DNA of 34,837 nt from Limibacillus sp. Its GTDB lineage: Bacteria > Pseudomonadota > Alphaproteobacteria > Kiloniellales > CECT-8803. The position numbers and the translations under genes are program-made. The notes beneath the pieces were generated by a model. The model saw only the letters and a program-made list of their open reading frames with translations, ran no database searches and was not told the DNA's origin. The stretch is from assembly GCA_037379885.1 (NCBI GenBank), contig JARRJC010000037.1, positions 1 through 34,837 on the forward strand. Direction: 5' to 3'. How positions within the stretch are numbered: the stretch's first letter is position 1; each line of letters opens with the position of its first letter. Below are positions 12,052-22,301 of the stretch, piece after piece.

Positions 12052-12432
12052 TCAAGCGCCCGGTATCAGCGCCGCCGCCACCAAGCGGCCCTCAGCGAGC
12101 AGCACGTTGTAGGTGCGGCAGGCCGGACCGGTGGCCATGGCGTCGGGAACCGGCCCCTTCTCCCGTAGAGCCTCGCGCAGCGGGCGCGGCAACAGGAAGC
12201 CGCTGCTGCCCAGGCCTATCTGAAGGATCTCGGGCGGCTCGCCAATTTCGAACAGCGGTGCGAAATGCTCCGCCTCCAGGGACCGGAGGTCTTCGGGGGG
12301 CGTCCAGGGAATGACCCGCGTCGGCAGCAGGAGGATCGCGCCCTCGTGCCACTCTCCGCTCACCTTGAAGCCGGTCTCGCGATAGCTATCGATAAGCTTG
12401 CGGTCCTCGGGGACGAGCGGTGTCAGGTCCAT
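12052..12432 (-). CDS. Mth938-like domain (DUF498) protein, NDUFAF3 homologue
   Basis: A 126-residue single-domain protein of the Mth938/DUF498 family. Recognisable parts are GEWHEGAILLLPTRVIPW (about 26-43), the central ILQIGLGSSGFLLP loop and the C-terminal ATGPACRTYNVLLAEGR block. Human NDUFAF3, a complex I assembly factor, is the best-known member; the bacterial function is not established. It is 27 bases downstream of secF on the same strand, an arrangement I recall as common in alphaproteobacteria. Cotranscription with yajC-secD-secF is likely and suggests a link with inner-membrane protein insertion or assembly. Confidence 0.85.
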   Translation of the reverse strand: MDLTPLVPEDRKLIDSYRETGFKVSGEWHEGAILLLPTRVIPWTPPEDLRSLEAEHFAPLFEIGEPPEILQIGLGSSGFLLPRPLREALREKGPVPDAMATGPACRTYNVLLAEGRLVAAALIPGA

Positions 12433-12459
12433 GGGGCCTCCCGGTCGTTGCAGACTCTA

Positions 12460-13389
12460 CTAGGGCCGCGCCTCCGCGGTGGTCTCCTCCAGGCTGGAGC
12501 GGCGCACGCCGGTGTAGAGCAGCAGCGGCACAGCGATGCCGATGGAGGAATAGGTGCCGATCACCACGCCCCAGACCAGGGCCAGCGAGAAGCCGCGGAT
12601 TACCTCACCGCCGAAGAGCGATAGCGCCAGCAGGGCGATCAGGGTCGTAAGACCGGTGATCATGGTGCGCGACAGCGTCTCGTTGATGGAGTTGTTCAGC
12701 ACCTCGGTGAGGGGCGCCTTCTTGAAGCGGCGCAGGTTCTCCCGCACCCGGTCGGCGATCACGACGGTGTCGTTGATCGAATAGCCCGCGACCGTCAGGA
12801 CCGCCGCCACGCTGGCGAGGTTGAACTCCAGGCCGGTCAGGGCGAAGAAGCCGATCGTGCCGATTACGTCGTGCAGCAGCGCGACCAGCGCACCCACCGC
12901 GAACTGCCACTCAAAGCGGAACCAGACGTATGCGGCGATGGCCGCCAGGGCCAGCACCGTCGCCAGAATCCCGGCTTCCTTCAGTTCCTCGCCGACCTTC
13001 GGACCGACGAACTCAACGCGGCGGTAGTCCGCCACCACATCGCCGATGGCACCCTTCACGGTTTCGATGGCCGCCAACTGCTCGGCTTCCTCGCCGGGCT
13101 GACGTTCGATGTTGATCAGCACGTCGGTGGGCTCGCCGAATTCCTGGAGCGTGACCTCGCCCAACCCAAGCCCGCCAACGCGGTCGCGCAGGTCGGAGAG
13201 GTCGGCCGGGCCTTCGGTGCGAACCTCCATGAGGATGCCGCCCCGGAAATCGACACCAAAGTTCAGTCCCTTCAGCGCAACGCCCAAAAGCGAGGCCGTC
13301 ACGACGACGATGCCGATGGCGAAGAAGATCTTACGGCGCGGAATGGCGTTTAGGTTCGGCGCGATGGGCAGCTTCTTGATCAAAGCCAT
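12460..13389 (-). CDS. secF: protein translocase subunit SecF
   Basis: Inner-membrane partner of SecD that uses the proton gradient to help late steps of Sec export. The 309-residue protein has a first membrane helix at about 21-40, the conserved FGVDFRGG element near 49-56, a short periplasmic domain and five further helices from about 140. The conserved TVAGYSINDTVVIADR block lies in the membrane domain. A GGGGAGG ribosome site precedes the ATG. It follows secD by 21 bases. Confidence 0.97.
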   Translation of the reverse strand: MALIKKLPIAPNLNAIPRRKIFFAIGIVVVTASLLGVALKGLNFGVDFRGGILMEVRTEGPADLSDLRDRVGGLGLGEVTLQEFGEPTDVLINIERQPGEEAEQLAAIETVKGAIGDVVADYRRVEFVGPKVGEELKEAGILATVLALAAIAAYVWFRFEWQFAVGALVALLHDVIGTIGFFALTGLEFNLASVAAVLTVAGYSINDTVVIADRVRENLRRFKKAPLTEVLNNSINETLSRTMITGLTTLIALLALSLFGGEVIRGFSLALVWGVVIGTYSSIGIAVPLLLYTGVRRSSLEETTAEARP

Positions 13390-13410
13390 CTGGTTATCCT
13401 CCCCGCCCGG

Positions 13411-14973
13411 TCAGATCGCCAGCTGCGCGGGACGCTTCCGGCGCAGCCAGGTAACCACGATCAGGCGGGTGAACATGATCGAGGTGAACATGGAAGTAAC
13501 GATGCCGATGGCCAGGGTGACGGCGAAGCCCTTGATCGGACCCGAACCGAAGTTGAACAGCAGCACCGAGGCGATCAGCGTGGTGAGGTTGGAGTCCAAG
13601 ATCGTGGTCAGGGCGCGTTTGTAACCCTGCTCGATGGCGGGCACCGGCCCGCGCCCTCCCCTCACTTCCTCGCGGATGCGCTCAAAAATCAGAACGTTCG
13701 CATCGACCGCCATGCCGATGGTGAGCGCGATACCCGCGATCCCTGGAAGCGTCAGCGTCGCCTGGAGCCCGGACAGCGCGGCCATGATCAAGATGATGTT
13801 CGCCAGGAGCCCGACATTGGCGATCATACCCAAGAAGCCATAGGCGCCCGCCATGAAGACGACGACGAGCAGAAGCCCCACGAGGGACGCGATCTCGCCG
13901 GCGGCGATGGAGTCGGCGCCGAGACCCGGCCCCACGGTCCGCTCCTCGAGAATGGTCAGGGGCGCAGGCAGCGCACCGGCGCGCAGCAGCAGCGCCAGAT
14001 CGTTGACCTCCTGAACCGTGAAGCGGCCTGAGATGACACCGCTGCCGCCGAGGATGGGTTCCCGGATCACCGGCGCGGATATCACCTGATTGTCGAGGAC
14101 GATGGCGAAGAGCCGGCCGACGTTCTCGCGCGTTGCGTCGGCGAAGCGCTTTCCGCCCACGGAATCGAAGGTGAAGCTGACGACGGGCTGGTTCTGTTGA
14201 AAGGTCGGCTGCGCATCGGTCAACGTGTCGCCGCTGACCATGACCCGCTTTTGGACGACATAGGGCCGCGGATCGCCGCCCGGTACGTCCGGAGGACCGT
14301 AGAGCAGCTCCGACCCGGGCGGGATGGGATCGCGGCCCGGCACCACCTCGCTGTTGACGAAGCGGAAGGTCATCTTGGCCGTGCGGCCCAGGATTTCCTT
14401 GATGCGCTCGGGATTGTCGACGCCGGGAAGCTGAACCACGATGCGGTCGTCGCCCTGACGCTGGATGGAGGGTTCGCGGGTGCCGGTCTCGTCGATACGG
14501 CGGCGAACGATCTCAATGGACTGGCTGAGAACGCTGGCCTGACGCTCAAGCCGGCTTTCCTCGGTCATGGCGAAGGTGAAGGTGCCGTCCTCGACGGTCA
14601 GGTCGTAGCCCTCAGCAATGGGCGCCAGCAGCTCGCGGGCCTGATCGGCCTTGCTGCTATCGCGCAGACCGAAGACCACCTGGCCGTTCTGGATGCCCAG
14701 ATTGGTGTAGTTGATCCGGTTCCCGCGCAGTTCCAGACGGATGGCGTCCACGAGGTTCTCGAGCTGCTCCTCAACCACGGCATCCATCTCGACTTCAAGC
14801 AGCAGGTAGGAACCGCCGCGCAAGTCCAAACCCAGGTTGATCTGCTTGTTGGGCAGCCAGTCCGGCAGACTGTCCAGGGTCTTCTGGGAAACGAAGTTCG
14901 GGGCGGTGAAGGCCACGCCCAGAAGGACGATCCCCAGGATCAAGATGCTTTGCCAACGCGGGATGTTAATCAT
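13411..14973 (-). CDS. secD: protein translocase subunit SecD
   Basis: RND-like membrane protein that works with SecF in releasing exported proteins at the periplasmic face. The 520-residue protein has an N-terminal helix (about 9-28), the LGLDLRGGSYLLLEVE element, and a large periplasmic region including RRIDETGTREPSIQRQGDDR. A C-terminal six-helix membrane block contains GIALTIGMAVDANVLIFERI. The ribosome site is weak (AGAAGAT). It lies between yajC (93 bases upstream) and secF, the standard order. Confidence 0.97.
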   Translation of the reverse strand: MINIPRWQSILILGIVLLGVAFTAPNFVSQKTLDSLPDWLPNKQINLGLDLRGGSYLLLEVEMDAVVEEQLENLVDAIRLELRGNRINYTNLGIQNGQVVFGLRDSSKADQARELLAPIAEGYDLTVEDGTFTFAMTEESRLERQASVLSQSIEIVRRRIDETGTREPSIQRQGDDRIVVQLPGVDNPERIKEILGRTAKMTFRFVNSEVVPGRDPIPPGSELLYGPPDVPGGDPRPYVVQKRVMVSGDTLTDAQPTFQQNQPVVSFTFDSVGGKRFADATRENVGRLFAIVLDNQVISAPVIREPILGGSGVISGRFTVQEVNDLALLLRAGALPAPLTILEERTVGPGLGADSIAAGEIASLVGLLLVVVFMAGAYGFLGMIANVGLLANIILIMAALSGLQATLTLPGIAGIALTIGMAVDANVLIFERIREEVRGGRGPVPAIEQGYKRALTTILDSNLTTLIASVLLFNFGSGPIKGFAVTLAIGIVTSMFTSIMFTRLIVVTWLRRKRPAQLAI

Positions 14974-15066
14974 GTCGCCTATCTTCTCAACCGGCCTTGG
15001 ATACCAAAGGAACCGGGGCTCAAGCAGTTCCCCCGCTTCCGAGCCGCCCTTTGCCGCTCCAGCCGC

Positions 15067-15348
15067 TTATTTCTTGGTTTTTTCCTCACCCGGCGCGATC
15101 TCAACCTCCGCTTCGGAATCGCTGATGATCTTGGTCACCTCGCCGATGATGCCGCCGGAGGTCACAACGCGGTCGCCCCGCTTCACGGCCTCAACCATGT
15201 TGCGGTGCTCTTTCATCTTCTTCTGCTGCGGACGGATCAGGAAGAAGTAGAAAACGACGAAGATCAGGATAAGCGGCAGCAGGGATATGATATCGAATCC
15301 GCCGCCAGCGGGGGCCGCGCTCTGGGCGTAAGCCGTGGAAATCAGCAT
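15067..15348 (-). CDS. yajC: preprotein translocase auxiliary subunit YajC
   Basis: Small single-helix protein that associates with SecD and SecF. The 93 residues include one membrane segment at about 24-40, directly followed by the family signature FFLIRPQQKKMKEH, and then a soluble domain containing GDRVVTSGGIIGEVTKI. The ATG has a good AGGAG site. It is the first gene of the yajC-secD-secF-Mth938 unit. Confidence 0.97.
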   Translation of the reverse strand: MLISTAYAQSAAPAGGGFDIISLLPLILIFVVFYFFLIRPQQKKMKEHRNMVEAVKRGDRVVTSGGIIGEVTKIISDSEAEVEIAPGEEKTKK

Positions 15349-15392
15349 GGTCGACTCCTAGTAGGATAAACGCGCTGGAAAATCAGGCGCGG

Positions 15393-15420
15393 ACTATAAC
15401 TCTCCTCAGAGGAAATGCAA
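15393..15420 (-). promoter_or_regulatory. putative yajC-secDF promoter
   Basis: On the minus strand TTGCAT, a 16-base spacer and TATAGT (5 of 6 at -10) lie 45 to 72 bases upstream of the yajC ATG. The -35 is weak. This is the only good -10 match on this strand in the divergent gap. Confidence 0.4.
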
Positions 15421-15476
15421 CGCCCGGCCTGGATTTACAAGGGTAAGCGGCACGCCCCTCTCCCGCCGCCGCCAAG

Positions 15477-15505
15477 TTGACCGCCCTGGGGCGTGGAGCT
15501 AGTCT
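15477..15505 (+). promoter_or_regulatory. putative promoter of the DUF815 ATPase gene
   Basis: TTGACC, a 17-base spacer and TAGTCT lie 39 bases upstream of the chosen ATG. The layout resembles the tRNA-Lys promoter, with a strong TTGAC -35 and a weak TAG-type -10. It helps reject the longer GTG start at 15493, which would fall inside the promoter. Confidence 0.5.
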
Positions 15506-15543
15506 CCGCCGATTCTTTTCTCAGGGGAGCTTTTCAGACGGTC

Positions 15544-16422
15544 ATGGCCCAAGACCAGGACGATCATATGACCCAGGTTCTGACGCGCATCGCCGACGCG
15601 CTGGAGCGTTTGGCCCCGCCACCACAGGCGGCCGCCGACTTGAATTCCGCCGACGCCTTTGTCTGGCATGCCGATGCCAACCGGCTGGAGCCGGTCGCCA
15701 AGGTGAACCGCGTCGACATCGACCTGCTTCAGGGCATCAAGCGGCAGCGCGAGACCTTGCGCGACAACACCCTGCGCTTTGCGAAGGGATTCCCGGCCAA
15801 CAACGCCCTGCTCTGGGGTTCGCGCGGCATGGGCAAGTCGAGCCTGGTGAAGGCCGTCCACGCCGACGTCAACGAGGCCGCCGAGTCTGAGGGTATCGCC
15901 AAGCTGCTGCTGGTGGAGATCCACAGGGAAGACATTCCCAGCCTCCCCCGCCTGCTCTCCATGCTGCGCAGCCAGCCCCGCCGCGCGATTCTCTTCTGCG
16001 ACGATCTCTCCTTCGATCAGGAGGATGCGACCTACAAGTCCTTGAAGGCCGTGCTGGAGGGTGGTGTCGAGGGACGCCCCACGAACGTCATCTTCTACGC
16101 GACCTCCAACCGCCGTCACCTGATGGCGCGGGACATGATCGACAACGAGCGCTCCACGGCGATCAACCCCTCAGAAGCCGTCGAGGAGAAGGTCTCCCTC
16201 TCCGACCGCTTCGGCCTCTGGCTCGGGTTCCACAACTGCGATCAGGACACCTTCTTCGCGATGATCGAGGGTTACGTCGAGCGCTACGGCCTGAAGATCG
16301 ATGCTGAGACGCTGCGCAAGGAAGCCGTGGAATGGTCAGTCACGCGCGGCAGCCGCTCTGGCCGCGTCGCCTGGCAGTACATTCAGGACCTGGCCGGCCG
16401 CCTGGGGCAACCTCTGGACTAA
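15544..16422 (+). CDS. DUF815 family AAA-type ATPase
   Basis: A 292-residue P-loop ATPase of unknown cellular role. The Walker A motif is GSRGMGKSS (92-100), Walker B is ILFCDD (149-154), and a sensor-like YATSNRRHL lies at 185-193. The arginine-rich RDMIDNERSTAINPSEAVEEK region is typical of the family. No membrane segment is seen. The frame is open up to 15493, but ATG 15544 is preferred because of the promoter placement; ATG 15568, with AGGA nine bases upstream, is also possible. Its stop codon overlaps the stop of the convergent nlpD-like gene by three bases. Confidence 0.88.
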   Translation: MAQDQDDHMTQVLTRIADALERLAPPPQAAADLNSADAFVWHADANRLEPVAKVNRVDIDLLQGIKRQRETLRDNTLRFAKGFPANNALLWGSRGMGKSSLVKAVHADVNEAAESEGIAKLLLVEIHREDIPSLPRLLSMLRSQPRRAILFCDDLSFDQEDATYKSLKAVLEGGVEGRPTNVIFYATSNRRHLMARDMIDNERSTAINPSEAVEEKVSLSDRFGLWLGFHNCDQDTFFAMIEGYVERYGLKIDAETLRKEAVEWSVTRGSRSGRVAWQYIQDLAGRLGQPLD

Positions 16423-17501
16423 TCGCTGATAACGGCCGATTGCAGGGCTGGCAGGTGCTTCATGGGATCCACCGCGTCCGAGCCCTTGCGCAGCTCGAAG
16501 TGAAGCTGGGGCCGGTCCACGTTCCCGGTGGCGCCGACCAGGGCGATCTCCTGACCCTTGGTGACCGTCTGTCCCCGGCTGACCAGCAAACGCGCGTTGT
16601 GCGCATAGGCTGTCACCCAGCCGCCTGAATGTTTGACCAGCAGCAGGCGGCCAAAGCCCTTCAGTTCGGACCCGGCATAGACCACGACGCCGTTTTCCGC
16701 GGCCCGGACCGTCGCCCCCGCCGGCGCTTCGATATTGACCCCGTCGTTGAAGTACCCGCCGTCCTTCGCGCCGAAGCCGGAAAGGATGCGTCCCTGCAAC
16801 GGCCAGGAGAAGCGACCGCTCGCCCCCGGTGGCGGCGGCAAGGGCGCGGGCTTTGGCTTGGCGGTGACCGCCGCCGTTTGGCTATCACCGCTCTGAAGCG
16901 GTTTCTCCTGTGGCAGCGGGGGCTGCGCGGCGGTCTCCGCCGTCTGACTTGGCTCAGCAGGCGCCGGGGCCGCCTGAGGCTGCGGTGCCCTCGCCAGGGG
17001 CGCCGGAGTGGAAGAGCTGCCGGGCGCTGGAATGGTCAGCTGCTGGCCGACCTGTATGTCATAGGGTGGCCCCAGACCGTTCGCCCGGGTCAACTCCGTC
17101 ATGGACACATCGTAGCGCTTGGAAAGGCTGTAGACCGTGTCACCACGCTGAACCGTATGCACCTTGGCCCGCGGGATGGACAGGCTCTGGCCCGGAAGCA
17201 GCGTATAGGGCGGCCTCAGGCTGTTGGCGTCGATCAGGCTGCGCAGGGGTACGCCGTAACCACGGGAGATGCTGTAGAGCGATTCACCGCGCCGCACCAC
17301 GTGGACCCCGCCTTGGGGCAGCAGCGGGCGCTGCGCCGTCTGGCTTCCGGTTGCGGCGCCCGGCTGGTAGGTGGAGCTTGAAGATCCATAGGTGACGGGG
17401 GCCGGACCCTCGCTCCGCGCGCAGGCAGACAGCAGCAGAAGAGCCGCACAGGCAGCTGCTAGTCCCTTGGCCGTCCGGGCGTTCGTCTCACCCCACCCCA
17501 T
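16419..17501 (-). CDS. nlpD: NlpD-like lipoprotein: two LysM domains plus degenerate LytM (M23) domain
   Basis: Likely an envelope activator of amidases for septal peptidoglycan splitting. The 360-residue protein starts with a lipoprotein signal ending LLSAC, the lipidated cysteine being C27. LysM domains lie at about 66-110 and 114-158, a proline/alanine/glutamine-rich linker to about 225, and a LytM fold at 229-345. Two zinc-site positions are lost: N252 and N256 replace H and D of the HxGxD motif. Q332 replaces the first histidine of HxH, with only H301 and H334 kept. It therefore looks non-catalytic, as in NlpD and EnvC. A longer frame to 17867 overlaps pcm; ATG 17501 with GGAG and the signal peptide is the true start. 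The surE-pcm-nlpD order matches E. coli. Confidence 0.9.
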   Translation of the reverse strand: MGWGETNARTAKGLAAACAALLLLSACARSEGPAPVTYGSSSSTYQPGAATGSQTAQRPLLPQGGVHVVRRGESLYSISRGYGVPLRSLIDANSLRPPYTLLPGQSLSIPRAKVHTVQRGDTVYSLSKRYDVSMTELTRANGLGPPYDIQVGQQLTIPAPGSSSTPAPLARAPQPQAAPAPAEPSQTAETAAQPPLPQEKPLQSGDSQTAAVTAKPKPAPLPPPPGASGRFSWPLQGRILSGFGAKDGGYFNDGVNIEAPAGATVRAAENGVVVYAGSELKGFGRLLLVKHSGGWVTAYAHNARLLVSRGQTVTKGQEIALVGATGNVDRPQLHFELRKGSDAVDPMKHLPALQSAVISD

Positions 17502-17614
17502 GCCGGCAACACTCCATGTCCCCTTCGTCCGGCGGGCGACTCGCAATGCTGCGCCCACCTGTTCTTGATGCCAGAGAAGCCCCGCAGCGTCCAGGGCGAT
17601 GCGATGAATCCGAC

Positions 17615-18274
17615 TCAGCCGTTGGTTGCTTTGACGGCGCTTTTCGGCAGACCGTGGACCATGGGCACGAAGCGCACGGTGGTCAGGTGCTCCTCCTCGA
17701 AGCCCTGCGGCCCGCGTGTCAGGCGCACCACCTCCTGCTCCTTGCCCGGACGCGCGAGGGGAATGACCATGATGCCCCCCTCCCCCAACTGATCGACAAG
17801 CCCACCCGGGATGTCGGCGGCGGCGGCCGTCACGATGATCCGCTGGAAAGGCGCCTGCTCGGGCCATCCGGCGTAACCGTCGCCCACCTTGGCCGTGATG
17901 TTGGAGATGCGCAGCGCCTCGAACCGCTCTTCCGCGCTGCGCAACAGCTCCCTGTAGCGCTCGATGGTGTAGACACGGCGGAAAAGGCGCGAGAGCACGC
18001 TCGCCTGGTAGCCGGAGCCCGTGCCGACCTCCAGGATCTTCTGGCCCTTGTCTGGCATTACCGATTGGGTCATGAGGGCAACGACGCCCGGCTGGCTCAA
18101 GGTCTGCCCCTGCCCGATCGGCAGGGTGCGGTTCTCATAGGACTGGTCCTGGAACGGCTCCGGCACGAAAGCCTCGCGCGGGATGCGCTCTATGGCCGCC
18201 AAGACGCCGGTATCGGTGATGCCGCTGCGCCGCAGTTCCATGATCAAGCGTATCTTGCGGGCCTCGAGGGTCAT
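17615..18274 (-). CDS. pcm: protein-L-isoaspartate O-methyltransferase
   Basis: Repairs isoaspartyl damage in ageing proteins by S-adenosylmethionine-dependent methylation. The 219 residues show the substrate-side block YENRTLPIGQGQTLSQP (46-62), the SAM-binding EVGTGSGYQA (82-91) and the family end region with FVPMVHGL. The ATG directly abuts the surE stop (TAGATG), so translation is probably coupled. A 113-base gap, in which I see no clear promoter, separates it from nlpD. Confidence 0.97.
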   Translation of the reverse strand: MTLEARKIRLIMELRRSGITDTGVLAAIERIPREAFVPEPFQDQSYENRTLPIGQGQTLSQPGVVALMTQSVMPDKGQKILEVGTGSGYQASVLSRLFRRVYTIERYRELLRSAEERFEALRISNITAKVGDGYAGWPEQAPFQRIIVTAAAADIPGGLVDQLGEGGIMVIPLARPGKEQEVVRLTRGPQGFEEEHLTTVRFVPMVHGLPKSAVKATNG

Positions 18275-20438
<2,164 letters not shown>

Positions 20439-21266
20439 TCAGGGTCCGCCGGTCTCGTCGTCCAGCTCCTCGTCCATCTCTTCCGCGCGCTCCTCACGCT
20501 TCCGCTCGACGAGCTTGGCCATGTAGATGGACACCTCGTAGAGCAGGATGATCGGAACGGCCAGGGAGATCTGGCTCAAAGGATCGGGCGGCGTGAAGAT
20601 CGCGGCGACGATGAAGACGCCGACGATGGCGTACTTGCGCTTGGCGGCCATGCCGGCCGAAGTCGCAAGGCCGACGCGCGCCAGAAGGGTCATGATCACA
20701 GGAAGCTGGAAGCAGAGCCCGAAGGCGAAGATCAGCTTCATCACCAGCGAGAGGTATTCGTTGACCTTGGGTTCGAACTGGATCGGCAGGGAGCCCTCGC
20801 CGCCCGGCGTCTCGAAGCCCAGGAAGAAGCTCCAGGCCATCGGCATGATGAGGTAATAGACCAGCGCCCCGCCGATGAAGAAGAGGATGGGGCTGGCGAT
20901 CAGGAAAGGCGCGAAGGCCGAACGCTCGTGTTTGTAGAGCCCCGGGGCCATGAAGAACCAGATCTGCGACAGGAAGATCGGACAGGAGATGAAGGCCGCA
21001 GCGAAGAAGGCCACCTTGATCTGGGTGAAGAAGACCTCCGTCAAGTCGGTCGCGATCATGCGCCGGCTCTGATCCTGGGACGCCCCCATCTCTAGCAAAA
21101 TATCGGCCAGGGGCTGGTTCAGGAAATCGTAGATCGGCTGAGCGAAGAAGAACGCCACGATGAAGGCGCCGAACAGCGCCAAAACGCTGTAGAGCATGCG
21201 CTGGCGCAACTCGATCAGGTGATCGAGCAGCGGCATCTTGCTCATTTCCACGGAGTTATCGCTCAT
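20439..21266 (-). CDS. tatC: Sec-independent protein translocase TatC
   Basis: Core receptor of the Tat pathway, which exports folded proteins bearing twin-arginine signals. The 275-residue inner-membrane protein has six predicted helices. The N-terminal MPLLDHLIELRQRM and the first periplasmic region with DLTEVFFTQIKVAFFAA are family signatures, and the C-terminus is strongly acidic. A GAGAGG ribosome site lies in the 17-base gap after tatB. Confidence 0.98.
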   Translation of the reverse strand: MSDNSVEMSKMPLLDHLIELRQRMLYSVLALFGAFIVAFFFAQPIYDFLNQPLADILLEMGASQDQSRRMIATDLTEVFFTQIKVAFFAAAFISCPIFLSQIWFFMAPGLYKHERSAFAPFLIASPILFFIGGALVYYLIMPMAWSFFLGFETPGGEGSLPIQFEPKVNEYLSLVMKLIFAFGLCFQLPVIMTLLARVGLATSAGMAAKRKYAIVGVFIVAAIFTPPDPLSQISLAVPIILLYEVSIYMAKLVERKREERAEEMDEELDDETGGP

Positions 21267-21283
21267 CGCCTCTCAGACCCTCT

Positions 21284-21808
21284 TCAAGCGCTTTTCTGCG
21301 AGGCGCTGGCCGTCTCGGCCTTGCTCTCTTTCGCCGGTTCGGCGGTCTTCTTCGCGCTCTCCGCTCCGCCGGAAGCAGCCTTCGCGTCGCCCGTCTTCGC
21401 GTCGCCCGGCGAAGCTTCGACCTTCGACTCGGCCGCTTCTGCCTTCTTCTCTTCCTTGGGCTTTTCGGAGAGCCTGCCGGGGTTCTTGGCGTCGGTGGTC
21501 AGGCGGCGGCCCTCGTCTTCCAGGTCCTTCGCCTCCTTCTCGACGTCGCCGGTCGGGTCGATGGTGTCCTTCAGCGCCTTTGACGGATCCTTGAGTGATT
21601 TAGTGGACTCGACCGCCTTGCGGGCTTCGTCCAGTTCGCTTTCACGGATCATGTCATCGAGGTTGGATTGGAAATCGCGGGCCATCAGACGGATCTTGCG
21701 CACCCAGTGGCCCACCGTGCGCATGGCGCCGGGCAGGTCCTTGGGCCCGATCACCACCAGGGCGACCAAGGCGACGACCGCCATTTCGGTCCAACCAAGA
21801 TCAAACAT
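21284..21808 (-). CDS. tatB: Sec-independent protein translocase TatB
   Basis: Partner of TatC in the Tat receptor complex. The 174 residues begin with MFDLGWTEMAVVALVALVVI, a single membrane helix, followed by the GPKDLPGAMRTVG hinge and an amphipathic helix. A long low-complexity charged tail rich in K, E, A and S follows. It lies 123 bases downstream of tatA, a gap that contains a terminator-like hairpin. Confidence 0.96.
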   Translation of the reverse strand: MFDLGWTEMAVVALVALVVIGPKDLPGAMRTVGHWVRKIRLMARDFQSNLDDMIRESELDEARKAVESTKSLKDPSKALKDTIDPTGDVEKEAKDLEDEGRRLTTDAKNPGRLSEKPKEEKKAEAAESKVEASPGDAKTGDAKAASGGAESAKKTAEPAKESKAETASASQKSA

Positions 21809-21824
21809 GCCTGTCTAGCACCAG

Positions 21825-21854
21825 AAAAAGTGGCTCTCTCGAAAAGTGAGAGCC
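21825..21854 (-). terminator. terminator-like hairpin between tatA and tatB
   Basis: Read on the minus strand, GGCTCTC (21854-21848) pairs perfectly with GAGAGCC (21838-21832) around a nine-base loop. It is followed, after AC, by TTTTT (21829-21825). It sits between tatA and tatB and only 17 bases before the tatB start. The seven-bp stem is modest, so it probably acts as a partial attenuator rather than a full stop. Confidence 0.55.
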
Positions 21855-21931
21855 GGATGGGAGACAAAGGGCGACGGGCTCAGATACTCGCGCCGCCGCC
21901 CTGCGTTCAGGAAGCCTTCAAAGCCAGCGGC

Positions 21932-22201
21932 TTAACCGTTGGCGGCCTTCTTTTCTTCGGTCTCCTCGCTCGAAGACGAAGCCGCCGTGGTCGTGGCGGA
22001 CTCTTCGCCCTCAATGGCCTTGGGCGGCGAATCGTCCTCGGCTTCGGCCTTCTTCTTGTCTTCTTCCTTGAGGCCCTTCTTGAAGGCATTGATGCCCGAG
22101 CCGACGTCCTTCATCAGCTTGGGAATCTTGCCGCCGCCGCCAAAAAGCAGAAGCACGACCGCCAGAACGATCAACCAGTGCCAGATGCTAAAACTACCCA
22201 T
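21932..22201 (-). CDS. tatA: Sec-independent protein translocase TatA
   Basis: Pore-forming component of the Tat system, normally needed in large excess over TatB and TatC. The 89 residues contain one membrane helix (about 6-20), the FG-type hinge [17 protein letters not shown], an amphipathic helix ([11 protein letters not shown]) and a low-complexity tail of acidic, serine and alanine residues. A GGGAG ribosome site precedes the ATG. It is first in tatA-tatB-tatC, following the ABC ATPase gene by 100 bases. Confidence 0.97.
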   Translation of the reverse strand: MGSFSIWHWLIVLAVVLLLFGGGGKIPKLMKDVGSGINAFKKGLKEEDKKKAEAEDDSPPKAIEGEESATTTAASSSSEETEEKKAANG

Positions 22202-22252
22202 TTGGGCTTCTCCCTAGAATTTCCCTGCCCGCTGGAGCAGTGCTCGTGGCGG

Positions 22253-22281
22253 ACTATCGCAAAATACGGCCTGCACGGCAA
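22253..22281 (-). promoter_or_regulatory. putative tatABC promoter
   Basis: On the minus strand TTGCCG, a 17-base spacer and GATAGT (4 of 6 at -10) lie in the 100-base gap after the ABC ATPase stop, 52 bases before tatA. Spacing is ideal, but both hexamers are imperfect. Confidence 0.35.
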
Positions 22282-22301
22282 TGCCACGCGAACTTCATCC
22301 A

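Noticed and set aside
17502-17867. N-terminal extension of the nlpD-like protein
   Set aside because: It overlaps pcm, is low-complexity, and would bury the lipoprotein signal that starts at the chosen ATG.
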